Assembly (NCBI GenBank): GCA_021234155.1
Contig: JAJEKV010000042.1
Location: forward strand, 1,739,257 to 1,803,256
DNA: 64,000 nt
Direction: 5' to 3'
Source of the DNA: Isoetes taiwanensis
Taxonomy: Eukaryota; Streptophyta; Lycopodiopsida; Isoetales; Isoetaceae
Of the stretch, positions 32,715 through 43,075 are shown piece by piece. Made by a program: the position numbers and the translations under genes. Under the pieces are notes generated by a model. The model saw nothing but the letters and a program-made list of their open reading frames with translations. It was not told where the DNA came from and made no database searches. How positions within the stretch are numbered: position 1 is the first letter of the stretch; each line of letters starts with the position of its first letter.

Positions 32715-35700
32715 TCTTCTTTTTTATTTTTGGATGTGGTTGGGTTTTGTGCCAGGAACGCCGCATGTTACGCCGCATGCGGCGTTCCCTTCAAGTTTTC
32801 GTCCCCCTTACGAGACGCGGGCTGTCAGCATTGATGGCCAGTTTTTGAATTGGGCAAGATGCTTGAATGCTGCCACCGCCAAGAGTTTTGATGATCCCTA
32901 GCTCCCCCTACGAACTTTTGCCTCGAGATATTTTCCTGCTCTATACGGTTTTGGCGCCTCAGAAACGTTCTGGAGCCGAGATTTGAGGGCAGTGCTTGAG
33001 CTTGAAAGGTAAATCCACATTTGAGAGAGTGCATCGATCCACATCAAGGTTTGTTCATGCACAAACAGAGATCAATGTTTGAGCTTTTGCATTCGGCCAG
33101 GTTCATGGCATCAAGAAAGATATCTAGAGCGTTTAGAATGGATCGCTAGATTTACACCCTGTTTCTGGGTTTTCTGGCATTACTTATTTTGCTTAGTGTT
33201 CTTCACAGGTAGTTCACAGATTGTTTGCATTTGGCTATTTGGAGGGAGTTTGGAGCTGAAACAATCGCTGGGTTTATCTTTACATCCATTGGCTGGCAAA
33301 GGAGCTAGCATCCATTCTGGTAAAATGCTTTCTTAAACAGTTTGCTATTCTGTATTACTTGCTCCGGTCTCTTCTTGCTTGGTATTTTGTCATGGATTTG
33401 ATCTCTGAGCATGTTAAGGACCCACAAAATCTCCTTATATGCGCAGTAGCAGGAAAGCAAACGATTTTTTACCTTGGTACCTATGTTGCTTAACCGTGAA
33501 ATCATTTGATACCTACCTTGATACCTGAATGAAAAGAAAATTCAGGAAATTGTTCCAGGATGTTGCATGATCGCTTTATGTAATTCTATTTGCTTTTGTG
33601 TGCTGGTTTGACTGCAAGTTCGATCAAGCTCATGGGTTTAGAAGCTGTAAAACCAACAAATTTACTGATTCCCACAATGGAAAGATCATATTGCATTTGG
33701 GTAACACAATCATTTAATTCCTCTAGGTATTTGGTGTACGAAGATGTCATCAAAAAGGCCATTACGATGCACTTTCGTTATACATGAGCATTAAGATTTA
33801 TGGAGCATTGGCAGTTTCTAACAAGCAATTGTTGTTTCATCTCTGTAGCAACGCCAAGCAAGCAACTGTTGCAGTTGAAGACATGTCATAGCAAAGCCAG
33901 CAACGGTTGCAAGCAACACCATGCCATCTCTGTTGTTTCTAGATTTTAGATTTGATATAGCAGTGTGTGGACGTCAAATTGATTCGCAGCATCAGGTAAT
34001 TGCTGAACCTAAACTTTGATGTATATTTTATTGCTTCTTTAATTGGTGATGATTCTACTTATATGCCGTGCAAATATAAAGAGGTGAATTTCCATATGAG
34101 ATATGGTGATTATGCCAGACGGGAAGAATTGCTTTGAGTGCCATAACAAGATCCTATTGCATTTTGTCATGCATGCTTTAGAGTTTTATAGGAGCTTCAT
34201 TTTTCTGCTGCAACCTCAATAGCGGGTACTGTGCTTTTCTTTTGTGGTGGAACGATGGTTTAGCCACAACCTCATGGCCTATACATTGAATTAATTACTA
34301 CTATGGCTGCTTTAGAATAGGAAGACAAGGAAGACAAGTTCTGCAAAAAAATAATATTTTCTTCAAGACCACTCCTGTAGTATTTTGGCATTGGTAGCAT
34401 ATATGTGCCTCAAATGTTTCATTTTGCAATCTTTATTTAACAAGTTGAGCTATTGTTCTTGTGATGCAGATTTTCATAAAAGCTACTAATGGTAATTTCA
34501 TCCTCAGGCATTGCACAACAAGGAATCGAGCAGTTTATGGAGTCTTGATCATAATTAGTCCAGGTATGTGTTATTAGATTTTGCAAGCTAAATTTCAAGC
34601 AAATGGAACTGAAGTTACAACTATTTTCTGGCATGTTTCTTTTGCTTTCTTCCTACTAGAGCCTGGATGAAGTTTGAATGAAGTTAAGTTCTACTAGAGT
34701 TCATGGTTTCCATTTTGTTTAAAAGGCACATCAACTTATCATTTTGACATGTGTTTTCCAGCTGAGGAGGATGTAATCTGGTGATAACAACTCTATTCAT
34801 GCTGGATTAGGCCTTTTATGTATGGCATATGCTTTTAATTATTTTGCTTTCTTTGTTTCATAAATAAATAAATATTTTGTTTTCTTTGTTTTATAATATT
34901 GTGCTTCTTTAGAAGGTCTGCCATATAGACTAAGTTATGAACCAACCTGAGAAATTGTTGTTGCAGCTAATGACATTGAACACAAATATCTAGATGGATC
35001 TGATAGGGAAGCGGCATACAAATATTTAAATGTTTTGTTTTACAACCATGAGTGAGATGTTTCCCAGTATCTATTTACCAATATTGCAAAGGTTGTATCT
35101 GATTTTGACAATGGACATAATGTGACTGTTTGATTTTTATCTGGCTATTGCAAAGCCAACTCCACTCTGCAGCTATCTAACGGTGCTATGGATTTCAGAA
35201 ATTAAAGTGGAACTTCAACATGTCATATATGAGTACGAGTGAAGTAGGGGCTTTTCAAGCAAGAGGTAACTAATGCATTAAATTCATTGCATGTATTTCT
35301 CATTTAGTAATAAGTGGCTTTTTGCTAAGCAATACATGCTTTTGCCATTTGCAGTCATAGCAGTGGAGGTACAAATCATCGTTACATCCCAAGGGTCCAG
35401 AATGTGTTGTTGCTCTTCATTACATGTATTTCCAATTTCTCAATGTCCAGTTGGGGATCTTTAGATCAGAGCATCGAAGACGGGACTATAGGGACTAGAA
35501 GTGTGTATGAATTCTTAATTGAAAGAGAATTCGAAAGCTCTAAAGCTATGCTGACGAGGTATGAGGCCTCAATATGCCAGTAAGTCATGCTGGAATTGTG
35601 CGGAGACTGTTGATGGCAATTTTACAATAGGTTGTCATCAATGCTGCCAAGGCTTGCTTATTTACTCCACAAATAGTATCAAAATTGATTGAAATTTCAA

Positions 35701-36504
35701 TTTCTTTTGCAGATACCTTTGTTGTCATAACAACTCTAATCTGTTTACCACATGTGAGATATAATATCAGATGTTCGAGAAGTTGATAGTTGCCACAAAT
35801 GCATAAAAATGTGAATCCTATTTTTGCTGCTTGGAGCTGATTTACATGTATACCATTTGCCCAACATTTTAATATGGCACAACTAAACCATTGTTAAAGT
35901 GAATGTGCCTCTTTCCCACATGCTATACTGCCCGACACATCTAAAGGATAACAGCTTGACTGATTTGTTTATTATCAAATGGTCATCTAAACACATGCCT
36001 TTTTGCATGGCAACACTGGGCACAAGTTTAGTAGAAGCAAGTATAAGAACTCTATTGATATGTCTTTTACCAACGTCGTACTCAAGTCGAACTTTGATAT
36101 TCTAGAAATGCGGTAAATTTCTGAAATCTCATGGTATTTATTACTTTGAAGTCAGACTCTCATGGGAGCATGCATCTCCTATTATAAATGAGGCATATGG
36201 CTTCACATAACGTTCACAAATTGTAGAAAAAGTCCATATTATGAGATTTACAAGCACATTCTTATAAATGAAAAAATATAGTGACGGGATCGGCCTAGAA
36301 TGAGGTAACACAAGTACGCAATTGCCAAAACAACCATTCATCCATTTTTTAATGCAATGGTTGCCAAAACGTTCTCAAGCATCCATTTTGAAAGAAGTGT
36401 CATGCTTAGGGAAATTACCAAAAAGCTTCTAAATGTTTTTTTTTTTCTTTCAAAACATGACCGTTCTTGCAAGCATCAACCTGTGTGTTGTGAGTAGTGG
36501 CATA

Positions 36505-36578
36505 TATGGACGTTAAAGGCTAAGTAAAGTCACAAACCAAGACATTAGCGTGGCAATGCCGGCACACATTTACTATTG
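36505..36578 (+). repeat. Internal Helitron-like 3' end, copy 1
   Basis: The block ggacgttaaaggctaagtaa ... gacattagcgtggcaatgccggcacacatttactat matches the region around the second internal end (37283-37357). The hairpin is partly decayed. Confidence 0.7.
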
Positions 36579-37282
36579 GGTAATGTAGTGCTTTGAATAA
36601 TCTCCGATTGTTTGTCTCTTTTATCAAACGACAAATGATCATGTGCATGGACAAACTAGCATTTTCGTAGCAAAAAAACTCACCTATGTTGAAGCATATA
36701 ATGGAGTGCATTTTAGGGTCTACAATCATTTCGTCCTGAGGCAGTATCTGATTCCATCATACGAGCCTATCTTTGGGATGCGGTGCTTTATGTGCTTGAT
36801 AGTCGTTAGACATCGTGGACATTTTGAATCAATGACTCGCACGTGCATTTCACTTTTACCCCAGTTAAGATGTTATCTATAGGAGAAGTGCAGATATCAG
36901 GGGAGCATCTCAAAAAGTAGAACATTAGGTCCTTGTTGATATGCTCCATACAGAGATGCATATTTAAGATTCTATAATGAACTCAAGTATGCCAATGGAC
37001 CAGGACAAAATTTTGTGTTTTGCATTTTTGTACCTATTTTTTGTTGATATACTTAACTACTTCTAAAGATGATATTTTGAGCATAAGTTTAAATCTGCCT
37101 TTCCAATTTTTAATTGCCCCTCATATTCCTTATAAAGCATTGTTTTCTTCACTGAAATCCATAAACGCAAAATTCGTACATTGATGATACTGTCATTAGA
37201 CAATTTCAATAACGTAAATAACTAAAAGCAAATAATGTCCATTCTTTTGCGAATATCAAGATATTCTATTGATGAAAGTTGC

Positions 37283-37357
37283 ACATGTGGACGTTAAAAG
37301 CCAAGTAAAAACACATGGCAGGACATTAGCCCGGCAACGCCGGGCACACATTCACTA
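37283..37357 (+). repeat. Internal Helitron-like 3' end, copy 2
   Basis: ggacgttaaaagccaagtaa leads into GCCCGGC-AAC-GCCGGGC, a perfect hairpin, then acacattcactat. It resembles the true terminus at 37991-38026 except that the final CTAG reads CTAT. Confidence 0.78.
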
Positions 37358-37997
37358 TACGGTTTCCTGCTCTATTGGGATGATTGCTCTCTCACTCTCT
37401 AACAGTCATGTACATATGAGTCTTCTAATAAGGTCCCTCTCTTACTGACATGTTTTTGAACTAAGTTTAACAAGACAGATATCATACTTAGAGCTACACC
37501 ATCTTGCACATACGCAAATTTACTCAACTATTTTTTTAAATCTAAAATTATAGGTTTTATGTCTATGCAATATTTTTTCTAAATTATATTTTCAATGAGG
37601 CAAGGCATTAGATCATTTGATGCACATTTAGCCCATAACGAACATTAAAAAAAAAAGTTTCAACCATGCTAAACCTTGCGAGCAATCTTAATAGTGCAAT
37701 CAAACGACAATCGTTCAACGTAACATTTAAATGTTTAGAATTGGAGAGATAGTGACAACCATTAAACCTAAACCAATGCTCTAAATATTATGCCCCCCAT
37801 TATGCCTACCCATTCTTTTCCACCCTATCCATAAAAGGGTAGGAATAGTGGAAAGCATAATGTTTACCATCCCTATAACCCCTAAACTCTTCATACTTTG
37901 CACTCCATTACATCTATGGATACAATTCTGGTGTATATATTTTTATTCCACTTACGAACTCTATTACGTCTACCCATTCCAAGCATCCATGATTAAT

Positions 37998-38014
37998 GCC
38001 CGGCATCGCCGGGC
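37998..38014 (+). terminator. Helitron 3' terminal hairpin
   Basis: GCCCGGC ATC GCCGGGC, followed by acacgttt and CTAG at 38026. In Helitrons this structure acts as the replication terminator. Confidence 0.88.
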
Positions 38015-38026
38015 ACACGTTTCTAG

Positions 38027-38487
38027 TGTTATTGAAAACTAATGTCCATTGGCAATGGACAGTGAAGCAGCAGCAGCCAATGGATATGCTGAAGAGGTTG
38101 CTGACCTCAGTGCCTATTCTGTTGATTCCAGACTAAACCTTATGAGGTTTACACGGATGCATGTGGTTATGCCATTGGTACTGTTCTCATGCAGGATGGT
38201 AGGGTGGTGGTGTATGAAAGTCGCCAACTCAATGCTGCAGAGAAGAACTATTCCACCTATGAGCAGGAGTTATTGGCGATGGTTCATGCGCTCAAAGTCT
38301 AGAAACATTATCTCCGCAACACATGTGACTTTCTGGTCTATACCGATCATAAACTGTTGAAGTTCCTGCAAAGCCAGACTGAGGTAAGTCCAAGGCAAGC
38401 AAGGTGGTTGGACTTTCTTTCTCAATTTCATTTTCATGTTGAACATCTTCCTGGGAAAAAGAATTATATTGCTGATGTTCTTTCTAG
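38027..38487 (+). pseudogene. Gypsy RNase H domain
   Basis: In the frame that follows one shift near 38130 the translation has YAIGTVLMQDGRVVVYESRQ, LNAAEKNYSTYEQELLAMVH, DFLVYTDHKLLKFLQSQTEV and FHVEHLPGKKNYIADVLSR, the complete RNase H signature of Ty3/gypsy Pol. An in-frame stop interrupts HALKV/KHYL near 38300. The TIR element interrupts it right after DVLSR. Confidence 0.92.
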
Positions 38488-39252
38488 AAGTCGTATTTAA
38501 TTAAAGTGGGACTCATTCCATTCCCATTTTTTTTCGGAACCCTGTTAATTTACACAAAAAGAAGCACCCCGACCCGAAAACTGGCCATAATTGGAATTTT
38601 TGTCTATTAGTGTGCATCCAAGCTTTTCTTCCAGTTTTCTAGGATAGCATGTCGAGAACAAGAACAATGCAACGCAAACATGCATTAGACCTATCAAGTT
38701 CTAATTGAAAAAGATTCTTAGTTGAACATTTTGGCTCTATTTTCTTAGGTGGGTAGACAATAGATCACAAATTCCAACAAAAATTATGCAAATCGTTTAC
38801 TTAATCACCCAAAAATACTAGTTTTGAGATACCTTATATTTATAAATGGGCTCATTACAATATATATTACAGTGGGTGAAGAGACCATAGTGGTCGTATG
38901 GGCACAATCATTACACCCTCTTCACACATGAACCACCTAGTGCAAAGGGCGCGTGCTTACAGACGATAGAAATTTGTATGAGGAGTTCCTTTATGGGCCA
39001 CGTGCTTGTATGTCCAACTGATGTCACCACCCTCTTCTCGGCACGTTTCTTTAATGAAATGATCTTTTCATTGCTCCCAAGCATGTACTATTTGGTCGAG
39101 ATAAGGACTGCAAGAGACAAAATCAAATTAGTCGAGTGATGCTACATGCAATAAAAATAAAATAAAACATAGTTCTTAGGGCCATTTTTGAAAACTACAG
39201 GCATGAGAAAGGCAGCTCAAAGGGAAAAACGCAGGTTTTTGGGGGTCAGAAG

Positions 39253-39336
39253 GCCTTTCTCGACTCGCGAGTCGAGAAAGGCAGCTCAAAGCGAAAAATG
39301 CAAGTTTGAGGGCCTTTCTCGACTCGCAAGTCGAAA
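39253..39336. repeat. Palindrome TTCTCGACT-N4-AGTCGAGAA, copies 1 and 2
   Basis: A perfect 22-bp palindrome (ttctcgactcgcgagtcgagaa, about 39259-39280) recurs about 56 bp later with two changes. Further copies are at about 41320 (loop cagt) and 41554 (loop cact). All are inside the same TIR element. Confidence 0.88.
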
Positions 39337-39927
39337 AAGGCAACTCAGAGTAAAAAAAAGGGCAATTTCAAAGCTCAGAGTCCGAGAAGGTCGAAAATGA
39401 ATAACCTTCAAACATCCTATGTATTTTCTATGAAAAAATACCCTCCCCATAAAGTTCCTACGTATTTTCCATAAAAAATAGACCCTCCCCATGTACTATC
39501 TAATGGACACATATCCAATGGACCCTCCCCCTTTCTAATGGACCATACCATATAGCTATATGAAGAGGGGACCATTGGGCTCATATTTAGCTATGTAAAG
39601 AGTAATGCCTAATGCACATGTAAATAGCAACATATGCACCTATAATGCACATTATAACCTACTATGCATTAAATCTATTAATAAGCATTAGACCTATATA
39701 TTAATATGTACTTGTCCCCATTTTGTGTCTTGAACCTTCAAAATGGGTTACACAAGGTGTAAATTATATCATGATCTTCGCAAAGTTAAAATTTTACCTT
39801 AGAATAAGAATATATGCCTAGAAAACGTGCACCATGGCAACATAATGTTTAACGTGTGAACATAGTAGCACACACATGAAAAGAGGAAATTGGGGACACG
39901 TCAAAATATAATCCTATATTATTAGCA

Positions 39928-40110
39928 TTTATTTTACACTTTCTTTTTCAACGTATTATTTTACCCTTTTTTTCTAATACCACGCCTTTTTTTCCCGCCC
40001 ATGCTTGAATTTTAAAATCATTTATTTTACACTTTCTTTTTCAACGTATTATTTTACCCCTTTTTTTCTAATACCCCGCCTTTTTTTCCCGCCCATGGTT
40101 GAATTTTAAA
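39928..40110. repeat. 93-bp tandem duplication
   Basis: The unit beginning tttattttacactttctttt at 39928 is repeated from 40021 with only three or four differences. Confidence 0.93.
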
Positions 40111-40439
40111 CTTTGGTACATACCTTTGAGACAGAAGTTCCCCCAACGCCATAGCTCCCACCGGCATATAGTCAGTCATGCCTCATTTCTGCGCAGCAGC
40201 AGATTCCTTGATCCTCAAAACCGTGCTATGGAACCAAGGAACACGCCAACGAGATTTAAGCGACGGATTTCAAGGTGTCTGGGGCGCCGGACTGCCGCCC
40301 ATAGCCGAACTCGGATCAAATGGGCGTAGGAAGGCAATCGAGCATTCCTTTCTTAATCGACCATTCTGCTCTGCTCAAGTTCATGGGGATCCGAAGTTCG
40401 ATCCGAAGGCGCATTTCTTCCACGACAAGGACAAAGGCT

Positions 40440-40580
40440 GAAAAGGGGGATACGAGCATGGCTATGGCAGAGGGCCGGGCTATGGAGGAGGAAAGGGATA
40501 CGGAGGAGGCGGTGGCTATGGCGGAGGTCCTGGCTATGGAGGATCAAGCGGAGGAGGCTATGGAGGACGCTTTTGCACTA
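40440..40580 (+). pseudogene. Captured glycine-rich coding piece
   Basis: One frame reads EHGYGRGPGYGGGKGYGGGG, continues with GYGGGPGYGGSSGG and ends GGYGGRF. This composition resembles the C-terminus of plant glycine-rich (RNA-binding or wall) proteins. There is no start codon or other domain in frame. Confidence 0.6.
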
Positions 40581-40640
40581 TGCTGTAGGCAATGGACAAG
40601 TAAAGGTAATAAAATCTCTATTGGCTAACGGTGCAGAGAA
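40570..40640 (+). pseudogene. Captured ankyrin-repeat piece 1
   Basis: The frame reads ALHYAVGNGQVKVIKSLLAN and then GAEKNA, a near-consensus ankyrin repeat (LHYA...G...VIKSLLANGA). It directly follows the glycine-rich piece in the TIR element. A second ankyrin-like piece is at 41360-41460. Confidence 0.7.
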
Positions 40641-41097
40641 GAACGCATTTCAGTTTACCAAAGCCATTTCAATCTTCTGGAATTACAGAAGCTATTGTGA
40701 TAGAAGCCCGGTTGCAGACACCAAAATATCAAGAATCAAGAAATATTGTATTGAGGGTGGGTCGGAATCATCACCGGAACGCCTTGCCCAGTTGCAGACA
40801 CCAAAATAAGAGCAAAGGAACAGAGCACGTCAAGAAACAGGGGATCGCTTTGAGCTGGATTTGGATCTTCGTGCAGCAGATCAAGAAAGTTCTTATTGAG
40901 GATGGGTCGGAATCACCACAAGAACGCCTGTGCCCAGCCCAGCTCTTTGATTTTGGGCCTATGCCCCGGCCTCCGCCATCTTCACCGACTCCATCTTTGG
41001 AGCGAGCCCTCATATTTTGAAGCGAGCCTTTGAACAGAGACTCCATGCATACGACTCCATGCCCTTGATTATGGCTGCTTTCTTGAGAATCCGGCCG

Positions 41098-41240
41098 CTC
41101 CCTTATCTCTTATCTGCTAAAACTTCAAAGCTCACGAATACGAGGAGCAGCACTGCTTCGGCCGCTCCCTTATCTCTTATCTGCCAGAAATTCAAAGGTG
41201 CTCCGGTTGCTCCCTTATCTGCTAAAATTTCAAAGGTTAA
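41098..41240. repeat. Three copies of a 35-bp direct repeat
   Basis: The word ctcccttatctcttatctgc...aaattcaaag occurs at about 41098, 41165 and (shortened) 41211. Confidence 0.75.
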
Positions 41241-41359
41241 AAAATAGATAGGTTCTAGACCAGCTTGAGGACAGTAGTTGTTGCTGTGGTGTTCGTCCTT
41301 CTATTGGGGATCTAGGCATTCTCGACTCAGTAGTCGAGAATGGAGGCGATTAATGGTGT

Positions 41360-41460
41360 TTGTATTTGGGCGATGCCCTTTCACTTTGCTACAAGATGTG
41401 GAAATGTGGAAGCAATGAGTATGTTATGTGATTTACCTGTATCCCGCGGCATCGATGTCG
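41360..41460 (+). pseudogene. Captured ankyrin-repeat piece 2
   Basis: The frame reads MPFHFATRCGNVEAMSMLCD followed by LPVSRGIDVEF. The PFHFATRCGNVEAM segment fits the first helix pair of an ankyrin repeat. It is separated from piece 1 by about 750 bp of intron-like or scrambled DNA. Confidence 0.55.
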
Positions 41461-41697
41461 AGTTCCCTCAGGTTATAAGCATCAACTGTACGCTCCATCA
41501 AAATTGGAAGCTCCATCAAAATGGTGTTTTCCATCAAAATGGTGTTTTCCAATTCTCGACTCACTAGTCGAGAAGAGGAGAATGATTTATATTTTTTTTA
41601 TTAGTTATTTATTTAATTAAATTAATTAAATTATTGTATAATTAATTAAATTAATTATTACTTATATTTTGATAATATGTATTTTTTAATCTCAATG

Positions 41698-41900
41698 GAT
41701 CGTTCCTTGCCCTTGCCCCTTCTCTTCTCCCTTGCCCCTTGCCCCTTGCCCCCCTCCCCTTGCCCCTTCTTCTCCCTTGCCCCCTTGCCCCCCTTCCCCT
41801 TGCCCTTCTTCTCCCTTGCCCCCTTCCCCTTGCCCCTCTTCTCCCTAGCTCCTCTTCCCCCCCCTTTCTCACTCCCGTCTTCCCCTTCCCCTCCCCTTTC
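41698..41900. repeat. Polypyrimidine minisatellite (CTTGCCCC-like)
   Basis: About 200 bp of almost pure C/T on the plus strand are built from variants of ccttgcccc and ttctcccttgccc. It is flanked on the left by an A/T-only tract rich in ttaattaa (41587-41690). Both strands are open, which reflects low complexity only. Confidence 0.9.
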
Positions 41901-42066
41901 GATCTCACCTCGCTCAACTTTCTCAACTATTTATTTGGAAATCTGTAAGAAAATATTATGAACCAGTCCTTGGTATATGATGTGAAATTTTGATGTCAAT
42001 ATGAGTCCCATTTTCAGTCCGAGTCCCAAAATTCAAGATTTGTCCCACTTTAATTAAATACGACTT

Positions 42067-43075
42067 CTAGGGTTCGTAAAGTGAATGTGATGGTTCAATG
42101 TGAAATTTCTTTGGTGTCACAAATTAAGCAAGCATATGACTTGGATGCCTATATTTTGAGTATGCAACATCTATCCAAATTATCTGATGCTTGGGATATC
42201 CAGGATGGTCTCTGGTATCAACAGGGATGTATTTATGTGGTGTGGACACTTTGCAAAAGCAGTTTGAGCGAATTTCATGATGCGCCTTATGTTGGGCATG
42301 GAGGTGAATGGAAAACCTATGAATCGCTCAAGAGAATGTTTTACTGGCCTGGTTTGAAAGAAGATGTGCAGGAATATGTGAAAGTTTGTGAGATATGTCA
42401 GCAGGTTAAAGCGGGCCGAGGCAAGACTCCTGGACTATTGCAACCTCTGCCTGTGCTAGAGGAGAGGTGGAGTGAAATCTCTATAGATTTCATTGTGAAG
42501 TTGACTCGTACTGTGCATCACTATACCCAGATACTTGTCATTGTGAATAGGTTGACGAAGTATGCACGTTTTGTACCTCTGACAAAGAATATTGATGGCT
42601 TGGCGGTGGTCAAGGCTTATATGCAGCATGTATTCCCTATTTTTGGATTACTCAAAGATATTGTGAGTGATAGAGATGTGAAATTCACTGGGAATTTCTG
42701 GCGCGAATTGTTCTCTACACTAAAATGCACTCTTCAGTTCTCTAGTGGAGATCGTCCTGAAACAGATGGGCAAACTAAAAGAGTGAATCAAATTTTGGAG
42801 GATATGCTGAGATCTTACGTGACCACTCAGCAATCCAGATGGGAGGACTATTTGCCAATTGTAGAGTTTGCTTACAATAATGGGTTTCAGCAAAGCATCA
42901 AAACTAGCTCGTTTGTGGCTATGTTTGGGAGAAATCCCAGAGGACCTGTATCACTTGGTTTTGATAGGCTGAAAACTGATGTTGTAATTATGCTTGAAGG
43001 CATGGATGTGACACTTGGTTTGTATCAATTGCATATGAGACAGGCCCAGGATCGGGCAAGAGCCTTACATTCATT
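42067..43075 (+). pseudogene. Gypsy integrase
   Basis: The zinc finger H-H-C-C is visible in FHDAPYVGHGGEWKTYESLK and CEICQQVKAGRGKTPGLLQP. The catalytic core has two aspartates (EISIDFIVK; IVSDRDVKFTGNFW). The third catalytic residue, normally Glu in DGQTERVN, reads Lys here (DGQTKRVN). The domain continues through DMLRSYVTTQQSRWEDYLPI and FAYNNGFQQSI and leaves the family at about 43075, so the C-terminal chromodomain-type end is missing. The open frame is long and continuous, unlike the RT part. Confidence 0.92.

Larger units (their letters stand above)
32715..38026 (+). mobile_element. Helitron, non-autonomous, 5.3 kb, inserted in gypsy pol
   Basis: The element starts TCTTCTTT after an A (32714) and ends CTAG before a T (38027), that is A/TC...CTRR/T. 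Twelve bases upstream of the end (spacer plus CTAG) is a 7-bp-stem hairpin GCCCGGC-ATC-GCCGGGC (37998-38014). These are the three Helitron hallmarks. There is no target duplication; rejoining A and T gives an uninterrupted gypsy frame. No Rep/helicase is encoded. Contents include a GC-rich 5'-UTR-like stretch ending in a GT donor (about 32740-33009), exon-like patches at 34966-35055 (encoding DIEHKYLDGSDREAAYKYLN) and 35451-35558 (encoding GTIGTRSVYEFLIEREFESS), and two internal Helitron-like 3' ends. Confidence 0.88.
38488..42066. mobile_element. 3.6-kb terminal-inverted-repeat element with captured gene pieces
   Basis: The ends are a perfect 25-bp inverted repeat starting AAGTCGTATTTAATTAAAGT (38488-38512 and 42042-42066). 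CTAG flanks both ends (38484-38487 and 42067-42070), a 4-bp target duplication, or 5 bp if TCTAG is counted. Removing the element and one CTAG restores the gypsy frame. No transposase is seen. Cargo includes glycine-rich and ankyrin-type coding pieces. A 22-bp palindrome (TTCTCGACT...AGTCGAGAA) occurs four times. The superfamily is not assigned; a 4-5 bp CTAG-like target is unusual. Confidence 0.8.
31680..43075 (+). mobile_element. Ty3/gypsy pol, split by two insertions
   Basis: Segments in order: linker and reverse transcriptase 31680-32714, RNase H 38027-38487, integrase 42067-43075. A Helitron (32715-38026) and a terminal-inverted-repeat element (38488-42066) separate them. Removing each insertion and one target copy joins the pol reading frame in phase at both sites, which fixes the borders. 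Gag and both LTRs are not recognised, so the element is itself truncated at both ends. Frame breaks occur near 32018, 32240 and 32420. Confidence 0.88.

Noticed and set aside
41651-41961. Pro/Leu- and Arg/Gly-rich open frames near 41.8 kb
   Set aside because: Both arise from the polypyrimidine minisatellite; there is no codon structure.
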